A program made the position numbers and the translations under genes. This document shows positions 27,464-37,100 of a stretch of 64,000 bases of DNA, piece after piece; position 1 is the stretch's first letter, and the number at the start of each line of letters is the position of its first letter. Origin of the DNA: Cytophagales bacterium (GTDB taxonomy: Bacteria; Bacteroidota; Bacteroidia; Cytophagales; Cyclobacteriaceae); contig JAFLBR010000001.1 of NCBI GenBank assembly GCA_017303795.1, forward strand, positions 186,001 through 250,000, given 5' to 3'. Below the pieces are notes generated by a model, which did not search any database, had not been told where the DNA came from, and saw only the letters and a list, made by a program, of their open reading frames with translations.

Positions 27464-27616
27464 AAAAACAATTTACCACCGGCAATCTCTTATAGAGACT
27501 CTATGGCTTAGATACTCGTTATCTAACAAATATCCAAAATACATTACCCTCCCACAACATGCTTTCCCATGTAATTGAACTGTGGTTTTTCCCCTAAGGA
27601 ATTTGTTCTAAAACAA

Positions 27617-27640
27617 AAAAGCCCCATTACAGGGGCTTTT
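27617..27640 (-). terminator. Rho-independent terminator of pgk
   Basis: Read on the minus strand, AAAAGCCCC (27632-27640) pairs with GGGGCTTTT (27617-27625) around a TGTAAT loop and continues into a T run. It lies about 20 bases beyond the pgk stop codon. Confidence 0.88.
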
Positions 27641-27661
27641 CACAAATCAGGATCAGAGCTT

Positions 27662-28846
27662 TTACTCCAGCGCTTTTACACCCGGCAAAACTTTTCCTTC
27701 AAAATATTCCAATAATGCCCCACCACCGGTGGAGACGTAGCTCACTTTATCTTCAAAACCAAACTGCGCAACAGCTGCGGCTGAGTCGCCACCGCCAATA
27801 AGCGAGAAGGCACCTTTGCCCGTAGCGCGCACAACGGCTTCGGCTACTGCCTTAGTACCGGCTTCAAACTTTTGCATTTCAAACACACCCATCGGGCCAT
27901 TCCATAAAATGGTTTTCGAGTCTTCAATTACTTTTCTAAACACCTGCACCGCCTGCGGCCCAATGTCCAATCCCATCCAGCCATCGGGTATTGTATTGTT
28001 GTTAGCGGTTTGTACGTTGGCATTCGCATCAAACTTATCAGCAGCAATCGAGTCGAGAGGCAAATGCAGTTCTACACCTTTGGCTTTTGCTTTTTGAATC
28101 AGTTCTTTGGCCAGGTCTAACTTATCGGCTTCTACAAGCGAGTTGCCAATGTTACCACCTAATGCTTTGAAAAATGTATAAGCCATACCACCGCCAATAA
28201 TCAGATGGTTTACTTTGTCCAACAGTTTTTCAATGATGAGAATCTTATCAGAAATTTTTGCACCACCCATAATAGCCGTAAACGGTTTGGCGGCATTTTC
28301 CAAAACTTTCTTAGCGTTGTCTAACTCGGCTGTCATTACAAAGCCAGCACATTTGGTTTGAAAGAATTGCGCTACAATAGTAGTAGATGCGTGGGCGCGG
28401 TGGGCCGTACCAAAAGCATCGTTTACATAGATGTCGCCATGTTTGGAAAGTTTTTCAGCAAAGGCTACATCGCCTTTTTCTTCCTGCTTGTAGAAGCGCA
28501 GGTTTTCGAGTAGTAGTACTTCGCCTGGTTTTAATTCCGCAGAAAGTTTATAGGCATCATCGCCAATGCAGTCGGCCGCAAACTTTACGGGTACACCCAG
28601 CAATGCTTCGGTAGCTTTAAGCGTATGCTTCAACGAATATTTTTCTTCCGGGCCTTCTTTTGGTCGCCCGAGGTGACTCATCAAAACCAGACTGCCACCA
28701 TCGGCCAGAATTTTTTTGAGGGTAGGGATGGTAGCACGAATGCGGTTATCGTCTGTTACTTCAAACGACTTATCTAATGGTACGTTAAAATCCACACGAA
28801 TAAGTGCGCGTTTTCCTTTGAAGTTAATGTCGGTAACAGTTTTCAT
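27662..28846 (-). CDS. pgk: phosphoglycerate kinase
   Basis: A full-length 394-residue enzyme of glycolysis transferring phosphate between 1,3-bisphosphoglycerate and ADP. It opens with [17 protein letters not shown] and shows [66 protein letters not shown] and the nucleotide-site WNGPMGVFE and GGGDSAAAV. All substrate-binding segments are intact. It has its own terminator and is separated from pfkA by the palindromic repeat array and an SRPBCC gene pair. Confidence 0.98.
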   Translation of the reverse strand: MKTVTDINFKGKRALIRVDFNVPLDKSFEVTDDNRIRATIPTLKKILADGGSLVLMSHLGRPKEGPEEKYSLKHTLKATEALLGVPVKFAADCIGDDAYKLSAELKPGEVLLLENLRFYKQEEKGDVAFAEKLSKHGDIYVNDAFGTAHRAHASTTIVAQFFQTKCAGFVMTAELDNAKKVLENAAKPFTAIMGGAKISDKILIIEKLLDKVNHLIIGGGMAYTFFKALGGNIGNSLVEADKLDLAKELIQKAKAKGVELHLPLDSIAADKFDANANVQTANNNTIPDGWMGLDIGPQAVQVFRKVIEDSKTILWNGPMGVFEMQKFEAGTKAVAEAVVRATGKGAFSLIGGGDSAAAVAQFGFEDKVSYVSTGGGALLEYFEGKVLPGVKALE

Positions 28847-28937
28847 AACAAGTAATTTGAATTGAATTTTTTTTGTGGGTACAAGGTAAGAAAAAGACTG
28901 TACGTGGCAGCGTTATTTTAGATTGCAAAGTTTTTTG

Positions 28938-29480
28938 CCTCACCCATCAACGTGTGTGCGTTATCAAAGTTTGTAGGGCCCTCTCCACAGGAGAGGGCGG
29001 CAGACTTGTGCGGTAAGAAAATGTTTGCTTTACGAAACAACAATATTCTTATCTATTGTAAGCACGCACTCTATGTTACCCTCTCCTGCGGAGAGGGTTG
29101 CAGAAGTTGTGTCGGTTGAGATGAGTTTGGCTGGGTGAGGTTTGATTAGCCTCACCCATCTGCGTGTGCACGTTATCAAAGTTTGTAGGGCCCTCTCCAG
29201 AGGAGAGGGCGGCATAGCTTGTGCGATACTTTTATCTTTGTTTATACACCTTAAGTTACCCTCTCCTGTGGAGAGGGTTGCAGAAGTTGTGTCAGTTGAG
29301 ATGAGTTTGGCTGGGTGAGGTTTGATTAGCCTCACCCATCAACGCTCGTGCGTTATCAAAGTTTTGCAAGGCCCTCTCCACAGGAGAGGGCAACAAGATT
29401 GTGCGATATTTTTTATTCTTGAAATTGCACATCGAGTCACCCTCTCCTGTGGATAGGGTTGCAGAATTTGTGTCAGTTCA
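28938..29480. repeat. three-unit palindromic repeat array (REP/MITE-like)
   Basis: Three related units begin with CCTCACCCATC at 28938, 29150 and 29330 (periods 212 and 180 bp). The first two end in TGGGTGAGG, the reverse complement of the start. Each unit holds two hairpins: GCCCTCTCC-loop-GGAGAGGGC (28978-28998, 29190-29210, 29371-29391) and ACCCTCTCC-loop-GGAGAGGGT (29078-29098, 29258-29278, 29439-29459; the last has one mismatch). The conserved stretch CGTTATCAAAGTTT precedes the first hairpin and GCAGAAGTTGTGTC follows the second. The stretch between pgk and the pseudogene contains nothing else recognisable. Confidence 0.9.
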
Positions 29481-29527
29481 AGATGCACGGTGCCAGATGA
29501 GACTTGCGCAGTTTAGTCTGGCGAGGT

Positions 29528-30022
29528 TTAAAGCCTCGATGTATGCACCGCCTTCGGCAACACGTGTTGCCAACCATCGCCTTCGGCATAGTGTTTAATA
29601 ATCGAGTTGCGTTGTGTAAGCAATCGCGTAAGGTAGTTTTTCAAAACCAACGAATCGGCTACTTCGCCCAGCAAGCCCAAAGGCGATTGAAAATAAAATG
29701 ATCCACCATTGTGGTACTGCTTTCTTCCCAATAGAAAAAATGATCGTGTATCATTAATTTGAACGGGCCGCGTACCATTTCATCAGTAAAAAAGAATGGT
29801 CGCGTAAATTTGGTAATTGCCGATTGCAACGTAAACCGGATGCCGAAGTGGGTGGCACGCCATGTAACGGTATCGCGCAGGTTCATTAAGCCAGACGCAA
29901 CACCACCGGCTCTCTTCACGCGAGTGCTGCATGGAAACTTTATGCAGATCTACGCTACGTGCCAAATCAAAGCACCGTTCGATGGGTGCTTTAATGGCGG
30001 TGGTAAGTTCAATCTTGGTCAT
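29528..30022 (-). pseudogene. decayed SRPBCC-domain paralogue
   Basis: Reading leftwards, three frames together match the adjacent intact protein. TKIELTTAIKAPIERCFDLAR corresponds to TKIEISTHILAPIDRCFDLAR. After a shift near 29910, THFGIRFTLQSAITK and GPFKLMIHDHFFYWEE match YFGIHFEIESVITR and GPFHTFVHDHFFYSFP. After another shift near 29695, LGLLGEVADSLVLKNYLTRLL matches WGVLGETADTLLVKRNVFRFL. Two frameshifts therefore inactivate a tandem duplicate. Homology runs almost to the end, so the loss appears recent relative to the duplication. Confidence 0.85.
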
Positions 30023-30044
30023 GACTGGTAGTATTATACCAACA

Positions 30045-30566
30045 TCAAGCCTGAAAACTCAATATTTGATGAGACTCAAGAGCTACAACAGGCATGGGTA
30101 TTAGGTATTGCCACTGATCACTTTCTGCATATTTTTTGATAAGCTGATTCTTTTTTTTTAAAAATCGAAAAACATTTCGTTTTACCAGCAAAGTATCGGC
30201 TGTTTCTCCTAATACTCCCCAACGAGATCGAAAATAAACATTATCAATCATTACAGTTTCGCCCGGAAAACTGTAAAAAAAATGATCGTGAACAAATGTA
30301 TGAAAAGGGCCTACTTTCATTTCATCACTAAAAAAATATGGCTTAATACATCTTGTAATAACCGATTCAATCTCGAAATGAATTCCAAAATATCGGATAT
30401 TATGGTTAATTCGCTGCCCCACGTCCAGTAAGTTGGTATTTAATTTTTTATTCGAATCTTCATGAACAAGATGTGTTTGAATGGGAAATATTTCTCCACA
30501 GCGTGCGAGATCAAAGCATCGATCAATAGGTGCAAGAATGTGTGTTGAAATTTCTATTTTAGTCAT
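30045..30566 (-). CDS. SRPBCC-family protein
   Basis: From the ATG at 30566 this is a protein of about 173 residues with the helix-grip SRPBCC pattern seen in small cytoplasmic ligand-binding proteins (TKIEISTHILAPIDRCFDLAR at the start; GPFHTFVHDHFFYSFPGETVM in the middle; WGVLGETADTLLVKRNV late). An in-frame ATG at 30590 would lie within pfkA. The stop of pfkA is 13 bases upstream of the start, so the two are probably co-transcribed. The ligand is unknown. A frameshifted copy follows directly downstream. Confidence 0.82.
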   Translation of the reverse strand: MTKIEISTHILAPIDRCFDLARCGEIFPIQTHLVHEDSNKKLNTNLLDVGQRINHNIRYFGIHFEIESVITRCIKPYFFSDEMKVGPFHTFVHDHFFYSFPGETVMIDNVYFRSRWGVLGETADTLLVKRNVFRFLKKKNQLIKKYAESDQWQYLIPMPVVALESHQILSFQA

Positions 30567-30579
30567 AACACTATGAGGA

Positions 30580-31686
30580 CTAATCGCCAAAACTTATTCC
30601 CAAACCTTTAGCAGATTTAACGAGATAAGAATCTTTGCTTAAAAAATTATATTCGGCAGTAGCTTCTTCCAGACTTACTGATGTAATTGTATTGTTTTTG
30701 AAGGCCACCATTCGACCAAACTCTTTGTTGAGGGCAAGTTCAAATGCCTTTACACCAAACAAAGAGGCCAGCACCCGATCGAACGCAGTAGGTGTGCCAC
30801 CGCGTTGCACATGCCCCAACACCGTTTCGCGAATCTCAGCTTTGCAACCAGCATCTTTCAATTGTTGGGAGAGTTGATAGGCTACACCGCCTAACCGTAC
30901 GTGTTCCGATCCTTTATCACCAGCCGATGAAGTAATAGTACCGGCTTTGGGTTTTGCACCTTCGGCAATTACAATGTTTACAAACCCACGACCGTTTTTG
31001 TAACGCGCGTCAATTTTTTTTACGAGCTTATTAATGTCGTACGGAATTTCGGGAATCAAACAGATTTCCGCGCCACCGGCAATTGCCGTGTGCAGCGCAA
31101 TCCAACCGGCATCGCGCCCCATCACTTCCATAATCATTACCCGGTGGTGGCTCTCCGCAGTGGTAACTAATTTATCAAAACTATCGGTCGCAATCTGCAC
31201 TGCGGTTTGAAATCCAAACGTAATATCGGTTGCCGATAAATCATTGTCGATAGTTTTAGGCACGCCAATCATAGGCAGGCCTTTATCGAAAAGTGTTTTT
31301 GAAATTTTCTGCGAACCATCGCCACCAATGTTAACGATGGCATCAAAGTTTAGCACCTTTAGTTTTTGCACAAGTTCATCCGAGCGATCGAAAAATTTGG
31401 TAGTACCATCGGGTTGCACTACCGGAAATTTTATGGGATTGGCTTTGTTGGTAGTTTTTAAAATAGTACCACCCTTTACGTGAATGCCTGCAGTTTTTTT
31501 ACTGGTAAGTTTGATTATTTCCTGTGGCGTATTGATTACGCCATTGAATGCCTCAATGCTTCCATACACTTCCCAGGGTTCGCCATGCAAACTTTCTTTA
31601 CGGGCGCGTTTGCAAACTCCGCGAATAACAGCATTTAGGCCGGGGGCATCACCGCCTCCCGTAAGGACAAGAATTTTTTTGGTCAT
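30580..31686 (-). CDS. pfkA: 6-phosphofructokinase
   Basis: This 368-residue enzyme phosphorylates fructose 6-phosphate in glycolysis. It opens with LTGGGDAPGLNAVIRG and shows the phosphate-donor motif NIGGDGSQ, then GVPKTIDNDL with the catalytic Asp. MEVMGRDAGWIALH, IPEIPYDI and LGHVQRGGTPTAFDR complete the active site. The donor-site pattern is mixed: Gly in GGDGS favours ATP, whereas Lys in PKTIDND is the residue usual in pyrophosphate-dependent and some ATP-dependent long forms. ATP is therefore more likely than certain. It is followed closely by an SRPBCC gene. Confidence 0.95.
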   Translation of the reverse strand: MTKKILVLTGGGDAPGLNAVIRGVCKRARKESLHGEPWEVYGSIEAFNGVINTPQEIIKLTSKKTAGIHVKGGTILKTTNKANPIKFPVVQPDGTTKFFDRSDELVQKLKVLNFDAIVNIGGDGSQKISKTLFDKGLPMIGVPKTIDNDLSATDITFGFQTAVQIATDSFDKLVTTAESHHRVMIMEVMGRDAGWIALHTAIAGGAEICLIPEIPYDINKLVKKIDARYKNGRGFVNIVIAEGAKPKAGTITSSAGDKGSEHVRLGGVAYQLSQQLKDAGCKAEIRETVLGHVQRGGTPTAFDRVLASLFGVKAFELALNKEFGRMVAFKNNTITSVSLEEATAEYNFLSKDSYLVKSAKGLGISFGD

Positions 31687-31783
31687 AGGTTGAAAAGTTT
31701 TGATATTATCGCATCATGTATGCTTTGTAATAATATCAGTTCTATACAAGTAATGGAAATATTTCTGCTGATACAAATTTATT

Positions 31784-32734
31784 TTAATGGGCAGCAGCTC
31801 TGCGCAGCCTGTCGTTAATGGCGCGACCAAGGCCGGATTCAGGAACGAGTTCTGCCAGAATCAGATTTATATCGGTTTTATCGAGTTCGCGCAAAGCGGA
31901 AAACAAGTGTTGGGCCGCTTCTTCCAGATTGCCAGATGGTGAAAGAATTATTTGATTGGTAGCCGGTATATTGGCCAATATATTTTGAAAGACGATTGCC
32001 CCGTCATTTGAAGTGGTATGTGCAAGCAGTTGCTCACGGGTACCTAACACTATTTTTTTGAGAGGCGCATAATGGCTTTGCAACTGCCCGGGTGCATGTG
32101 GGTTAGATGAAGAGTGAAGTTGAACGTGTAGCGGGCCGGTAATGGGTTCCAGAATTTCCAACTCTAATCCCCCCAACCGATATACCGTGGGCGTATTTTC
32201 AAAACCTATAATAGTAGATTCAATGCCCACGCGACATTCGCCACCATCTAAAATGTACGCTACTTTATCGCCTAGTTGTTCATTTACATGTTGCGGTGTA
32301 GTAGGGCTTACATACCCAAATGGATTTGCGCTGGGTGCTGCCAATGGAAAGGGTAAACTCTTTAATAGCTCAAGTGTTAACGTATGATCAGGGCATCGTA
32401 GGCCTACTGTATTAAGGCCGGATGTTACAAGATCAGGGACAATTTCTTTTTTGGGAAGCAATAAGGTTAACGGCCCCGGCCAGAATTTTTTGGCGAGTGC
32501 TTTTGCTTTGTCAGGGAAGGATGTGGCAAGTGTTTCGGCTTGTGCGATACCGGCTACGTGTACAATCAACGGATCGAAGTGCGGCCGGTTTTTGGCTTTG
32601 AAAATTTCAAGCACCGCTTTTTCGTTTTGAGCATTTGCAGCAAGTCCGTAAACTGTTTCGGTAGGAATAGCCACCAGTTTACCTTCCAGTAGAAGTTGCT
32701 TTACGCGGATTATGTCTTTACCGATGTCAGCCAT
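31784..32734 (-). CDS. L-threonylcarbamoyladenylate synthase (Sua5/TsaC type)
   Basis: A 316-residue YrdC/Sua5 protein that makes threonylcarbamoyl-AMP for the t6A modification of tRNAs decoding ANN codons. The YrdC domain shows GKLVAIPTETVYGLAANAQ, IFKAKNRPHFDPLIVHV, FWPGPLTLLL, VGLRCPDHTL, FPLAAPSANPFGYVSPTT and GIESTIIGF. A C-terminal Sua5 domain follows after the linker APGQLQSHYAP, so it is the long Sua5 form rather than short TsaC. It is a single gene upstream of pfkA with about 100 bases between them. Confidence 0.95.
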   Translation of the reverse strand: MADIGKDIIRVKQLLLEGKLVAIPTETVYGLAANAQNEKAVLEIFKAKNRPHFDPLIVHVAGIAQAETLATSFPDKAKALAKKFWPGPLTLLLPKKEIVPDLVTSGLNTVGLRCPDHTLTLELLKSLPFPLAAPSANPFGYVSPTTPQHVNEQLGDKVAYILDGGECRVGIESTIIGFENTPTVYRLGGLELEILEPITGPLHVQLHSSSNPHAPGQLQSHYAPLKKIVLGTREQLLAHTTSNDGAIVFQNILANIPATNQIILSPSGNLEEAAQHLFSALRELDKTDINLILAELVPESGLGRAINDRLRRAAAH

Positions 32735-32745
32735 TTAATATAGGT

Positions 32746-32819
32746 TTGCCACGAAGACACTTGCACGAGGAAATTGAAAAATATAAATAATCCTTAGTGT
32801 CTTTGTGTCTTCGTAGCAT
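32746..32819. repeat. imperfect palindrome of the CACGAAGACAC type
   Basis: TGCCACGAAGACAC at 32747-32760 faces GTGTCTTTGTGTCTTCGTAG at 32797-32816, and the two arms pair imperfectly. The arm carries an 8-bp period (CACGAAGA, CACAAAGA, CACTAAGG on the reverse strand). This element type is often seen dispersed between genes in Bacteroidota. Only one copy is present here, between the Sua5 gene and a small membrane-protein gene. Confidence 0.6.
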
Positions 32820-32910
32820 TTGAAGTTTAATTGTGGTTTACGAATACAAAGCTAAAATTTATTTGCCACGATACCGTAAAGGCTGTAAGTTGCAGTAAAA
32901 CCATTTTGCC

Positions 32911-33072
32911 ATGAGTAACAAAACCCGTTCGATATTAAAGGCAATTGCTGTACTGTTGGTATTGCTGGCCGTATTGATGGAATTACAAATTATCATCATT
33001 CCGGCTATAGCCGTATATAAATTCTGGATTGTAGTGATTGCATTTGCGGTTATGCTAATCAGCACGAAGTAG
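32911..33072 (+). CDS. small single-helix or hairpin membrane protein (53 aa)
   Basis: A 53-residue frame encoding a short basic start (SNKTRSILK) followed by two closely spaced hydrophobic stretches (AIAVLLVLLAVLMELQIIII and FWIVVIAFAVMLIS) split by PAIAVYK. Such composition over the whole frame, with a good ATG, supports a real membrane peptide. Its last six codons overlap the end of the convergent Nudix gene. No family is recognised. Confidence 0.55.
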   Translation: MSNKTRSILKAIAVLLVLLAVLMELQIIIIPAIAVYKFWIVVIAFAVMLISTK

Positions 33073-33600
33073 CTTGGCTTTCATCCGGAGCACCGATTGT
33101 TCGGTGGTATAGTTTTCAAGTTCATCCAGAACAATCCATTTCACATCGTGCGATTCTTCGCTCACGATAATTTTCTCATCGCGTGATGCTTCCATTAAAA
33201 ACCGAACATCATAATGATAGTGATCCGGAAAATCTTTTCTTTCTGGTATCAAGTGAATATCCACATCGAATGGACGTTGATCTACTATTTTGAAATTCTT
33301 CAAACCGGTTTCTTCTTCGGCTTCGCGTAGCGCTACCCGTAACACATTTTCATCGCCATCGGCATGGCCACCCGGTTGCAGCCAGCGATTTAACTTGGCG
33401 TGATGTACCAACAAAACATGGTCACGTTCAGGAGTTACTATCCAGGCTGAGCCGGTAATGTGGCCCGGTAAATGGGTGCGTTCATAACAGGTGGACGCAT
33501 TCAAAAGACTTAAAAAGTCTGCGATAAAAATGGATTCTTCTGTGTAGGTGCTTTTGTATTCTGATAAAAATCGGATCAAATCGGCACGGGTTTGCGCCAT
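33055..33600 (-). CDS. Nudix hydrolase
   Basis: A 181-residue protein whose Nudix box is complete: GHADGDE, seven residues, then REAEEETGL, matching G-x5-E-x7-REUXEEXGU. The sequence HAKLNRWLQPGGH in front places the box in the usual fold. Such enzymes cleave nucleoside diphosphates linked to another moiety; the substrate cannot be told from sequence. It starts one base after the stop of the small secreted-protein gene on the same strand, so both probably share a transcript. Confidence 0.92.
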   Translation of the reverse strand: MAQTRADLIRFLSEYKSTYTEESIFIADFLSLLNASTCYERTHLPGHITGSAWIVTPERDHVLLVHHAKLNRWLQPGGHADGDENVLRVALREAEEETGLKNFKIVDQRPFDVDIHLIPERKDFPDHYHYDVRFLMEASRDEKIIVSEESHDVKWIVLDELENYTTEQSVLRMKAKLLRAD

Positions 33601-33601
33601 A

Positions 33602-33955
33602 CTATTGGATCACAATCGTAACCTTGTTGAATTTACCTTCTTCTAGTTTACCGATTATCTCACCGCCACCGGAATTGTCTCTATCGTCTTTGCGGACAAT
33701 CACGTAATAGGAGAGAGCCTCCATCTTTTTTAGTTTCACTAAACCTTTCGCATCGGATGTTCCTTCCATTACTACGTTTTGTTCTTTCAGGTAATCCTGT
33801 TCCGATTTAAAAAGTTTTACTTCGGCCCCTTCCACTACATTACCGGTTTCATCGCGCACGGTTATGGTTAATGAGGTATTAAATAATTGGGCGGGAGCAT
33901 CATTTGCTAAAATGACAAAAAACACAACTATACCGGATAAGAATACTTTCTTCAT
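33602..33955 (-). CDS. small secreted protein with carboxypeptidase-regulatory-like domain
   Basis: A 117-residue protein with a signal peptide (VFLSGIVVFFVILANDAPAQ) followed by one beta-sandwich domain of the CarboxypepD_reg/Cna-B kind (TITVRDETGNVVEGAEVKLFKSE, TSDAKGLVKLKKMEALSYYVIVRK). These domains act as structural or binding modules at the cell surface. It is upstream of and adjacent to the Nudix gene, with a one-base gap. Confidence 0.75.
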   Translation of the reverse strand: MKKVFLSGIVVFFVILANDAPAQLFNTSLTITVRDETGNVVEGAEVKLFKSEQDYLKEQNVVMEGTSDAKGLVKLKKMEALSYYVIVRKDDRDNSGGGEIIGKLEEGKFNKVTIVIQ

Positions 33956-34111
33956 GGTGAATAAATTACGATTTACTATTTACAAGGTACGATTCCTGTT
34001 TTATGATACATAGTTACACAAACAAGTTTAAAAAGGAAAGTAACACCACCCAGGTCTTAAAACATTGACATTAAAGTCCTGGAAGGTCTTAATAAAAAGG
34101 AACCGATTTAT

Positions 34112-37100
34112 TTACCGAATCAATACCACACCACCACGCTGTTCTTGTAATCCGCGTTCAGGACGGAAGGAACTTTCGTATTTAAACACGTAGGCATAGG
34201 TACCAGCCGGTAAAGGCTGGCCGGCATTGTTATTATACCCGCCATTCCATTTAAAGTTTTTGTCCTTCGACTCAAACACCAGTTCGCCCCAACGGTTGTA
34301 AATCAACACCTGAAAGTTGTCTGTAATAAAGAACGTGTAGGCAAAGAAATTTTTATTATCGTTAACGCCACTGGTAGGGCGGAATGCATTTGGTGCTACC
34401 AGTTTCGGTATACAATCGTTAATCACTTCCGTTTTGTCGCGCGAGGTACATCCAAACGAATTGGTGATGTCCACATCGTAAAATCCTTCGCTGTCGGCTG
34501 TTAATACTCTATCGGTATAACTTAGGCCAAGTTCATTCTTAAACCAATCGTATGTCTGAAATGCGCCTGGATCAAGATCAACAGTTGATGTAGTTGGATC
34601 AGTATTGTCCGGATCATTACAAATAATCACACGGTCGGGCAGATTGCCTTGTGGTACGGGTAATTTAATCACCTGTATTTGTGCCGGAGTTACACAACCG
34701 CTCTTGCTAACTTCTACGCGGTAAATACCAGCAGCAGTTTGATTGATGGTGGCAGTATTTGCACCGGCTATCTGCGTGTTATTTAAGAACCACGTATATG
34801 TTTCACCTGTGGTGTTGGTGGTAGCCGTAAGGGTGAAAGGCTGATTATCATCGCAGGCTGGCGTTCCGGTTAGTCCGGCTGTAATTAAGCCAACCACCGA
34901 AACAGTTTGAGGTGCAGAGCGAATAATACAACCATTAACGGTATTCAAAACCTCTACTACATAAGAATCACCATCATCGGCAAACGAAAGACTGATTGAC
35001 TGCCCCAGCGCAGTTGGAGTGGCACTTCCATTGGCATACCAACGGTACGTAAAGCTACCCGAAGGCTGCGCAGTTAAAATCACCTGATCGGCACAGGCAT
35101 CGCTTTGTGCGAATGTAGGAGTTATAGTGCCTGGAACATCAATGGTAATGTTTTGCGTAAACGGACATCCGGCAGGGCCCGATCCGGTAACGGTATACGT
35201 GACTACGCCAGCACCTGGCTGAAGTTGTATAGTTGCTCCATTGGTGAGGCCTACAATAGTGCCAGGCACATTGGTTGACCAAGCATAAGCTGTTGCCGTG
35301 CCCGATGCAGTAAGTGAAGGTGTGGCATCGCACAAGTCACTTGCATCTATTGTAAAGGTTACGGGTGGGTTAGGGTTTACGGCAATGTTTCGAGAATCGA
35401 TACAACCACTCGCATCTTCAATCTGAAGAATGTAATTGCCCGCAGGTAATGTTGGTGCGATGGCCGTGGTTAAAAATGGTGAGGTTGAAGGCAATGATGG
35501 TCCAAAGACCTGACCAGTTCCTGAGTCGGTAAGTGTAAATTGATACGGCCCGGTTCCACCGGCTACGGTTACGGAGTAAGCAACAATGCAAGGATCGGTT
35601 ACAACCGGAGTAATAGTGAGCGTTACATCGTTTAATGATGTCGATGTTGAGAGTTGGCAACCTGAAATCTGATCTCTTACCAGTACTGAATATGTTCCTG
35701 CTTCTCTTCCGGTAAAAGGAATAGTTGCCGGTGCATTCTGATCAATGTCGTTCTGGAAAAAACTATTTGGCCCGCTTAAGAAATAAGAGTATGGGCCGCC
35801 TGTTGGAACAGATGGATTAATTTGTAACGTGATAGTACCATCAGGTGTTCCACACGATGTTGGGTCATTTTCGGTAAGCGTAAACGCAGGTGAAACATTT
35901 ATGGTAAAGACTTTATCTTCTACGGTGAAACAAGTGGTGAAGGGATCGGTAACTGTAACTTCGTAGGTAAATAAACCGGGCGTGGTAACATCTACACCCT
36001 GCGTTTGAGAGGTACTGGTATTTACTCCATTAATCGTCCATTGATAAGTTGCACCAGGATTCAAAGCATCAAGTGTGGCAGTCGCATTGTCTTCGCAAAT
36101 TGTGAGATCAGGCCCGAGATCAACTGGAGGCCGGTTATCAACTAGAATTGTTTGAGCAGTTGAAGTACATCCATTAGCGGTATTTACTACTGTAATGAGC
36201 GCTGGATTGTTAACCGTTATTGTCTTCGTGGTTGCGCCATTTGACCAGAGGTATGTAATACCGGGAGTGTTGGGCGTATTGGCATCTAACGTTACGGGTG
36301 CATTGCACAATGCGGCAGCACCTGGAATGGATGGAATAGCGGGCGGAGCAAAAATTTCAATTTGTCGTACGATGGTGGTATCCAATCCGCAGCGATTTGT
36401 AAGTCGCATAGATACAGTATATACACCTGCTGCTGCATACACGTGAGAAGTAGAATCTTCTGTACTTGTGCCACCATCACCAAAGGACCATAAAAAATTA
36501 TCGATAGCATCAGTTGCTACTCCTTCAAATATTGTTGTATCACCAAGGCATGATCCTGCAACTGTAAAACCCGGTCCGCCAAATGCGTTTGAATTTTCAT
36601 CAATAAAATTAGGTAGCCCTAACCGGCTGTTGGTTCCGCCAAGCAACGCAAAACCCGATGGATTGAATGTGGAAAACTGTGTGGTATCTTCTACTGCTTC
36701 AATTATGCCTAATGTATTACTGCCATTAATGGCAACATAAATTTGTCTATCCGGACCAATTTGAATTGCACCTAACTCCAGATTTTGATTGATACGTTGC
36801 TTAAAAACCGGTCGTTGCAACGAATCGAGATAGTATTCAAAAATCTGAGAAGGCGTAGGTGAACCTTTAACAGTTGCAAAAACTTTATTGCCATCGGGTG
36901 AAAACTCCACGCCATATACCTGCCCGTTGGGTTCGTTTAAATTCATTTGGCGGAAGTTTTCCACCTGGCCAGTGCTGTCGTTAAGAGAAAATAGTTCAAC
37001 AACATTACTTGTGCCCGGTGTTGAAAGCGCAACTGCAAGTCGGTTGCCGGGCCCTAAATTCATATAACCTTCCGCGTTTCCTGCTGATTGGAAAGAATGA

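Noticed and set aside
28938-29480. Regularly spaced repeats resembling a CRISPR array
   Set aside because: The units are 150-212 bp, differ in length, contain paired palindromes and have no short uniform spacers; no cas genes are present.
34040-34095. AGGTCTTAA direct repeats near the end of the T9SS cargo gene
   Set aside because: Two short imperfect copies; possibly a degenerate interspersed palindrome, but too weak to call.
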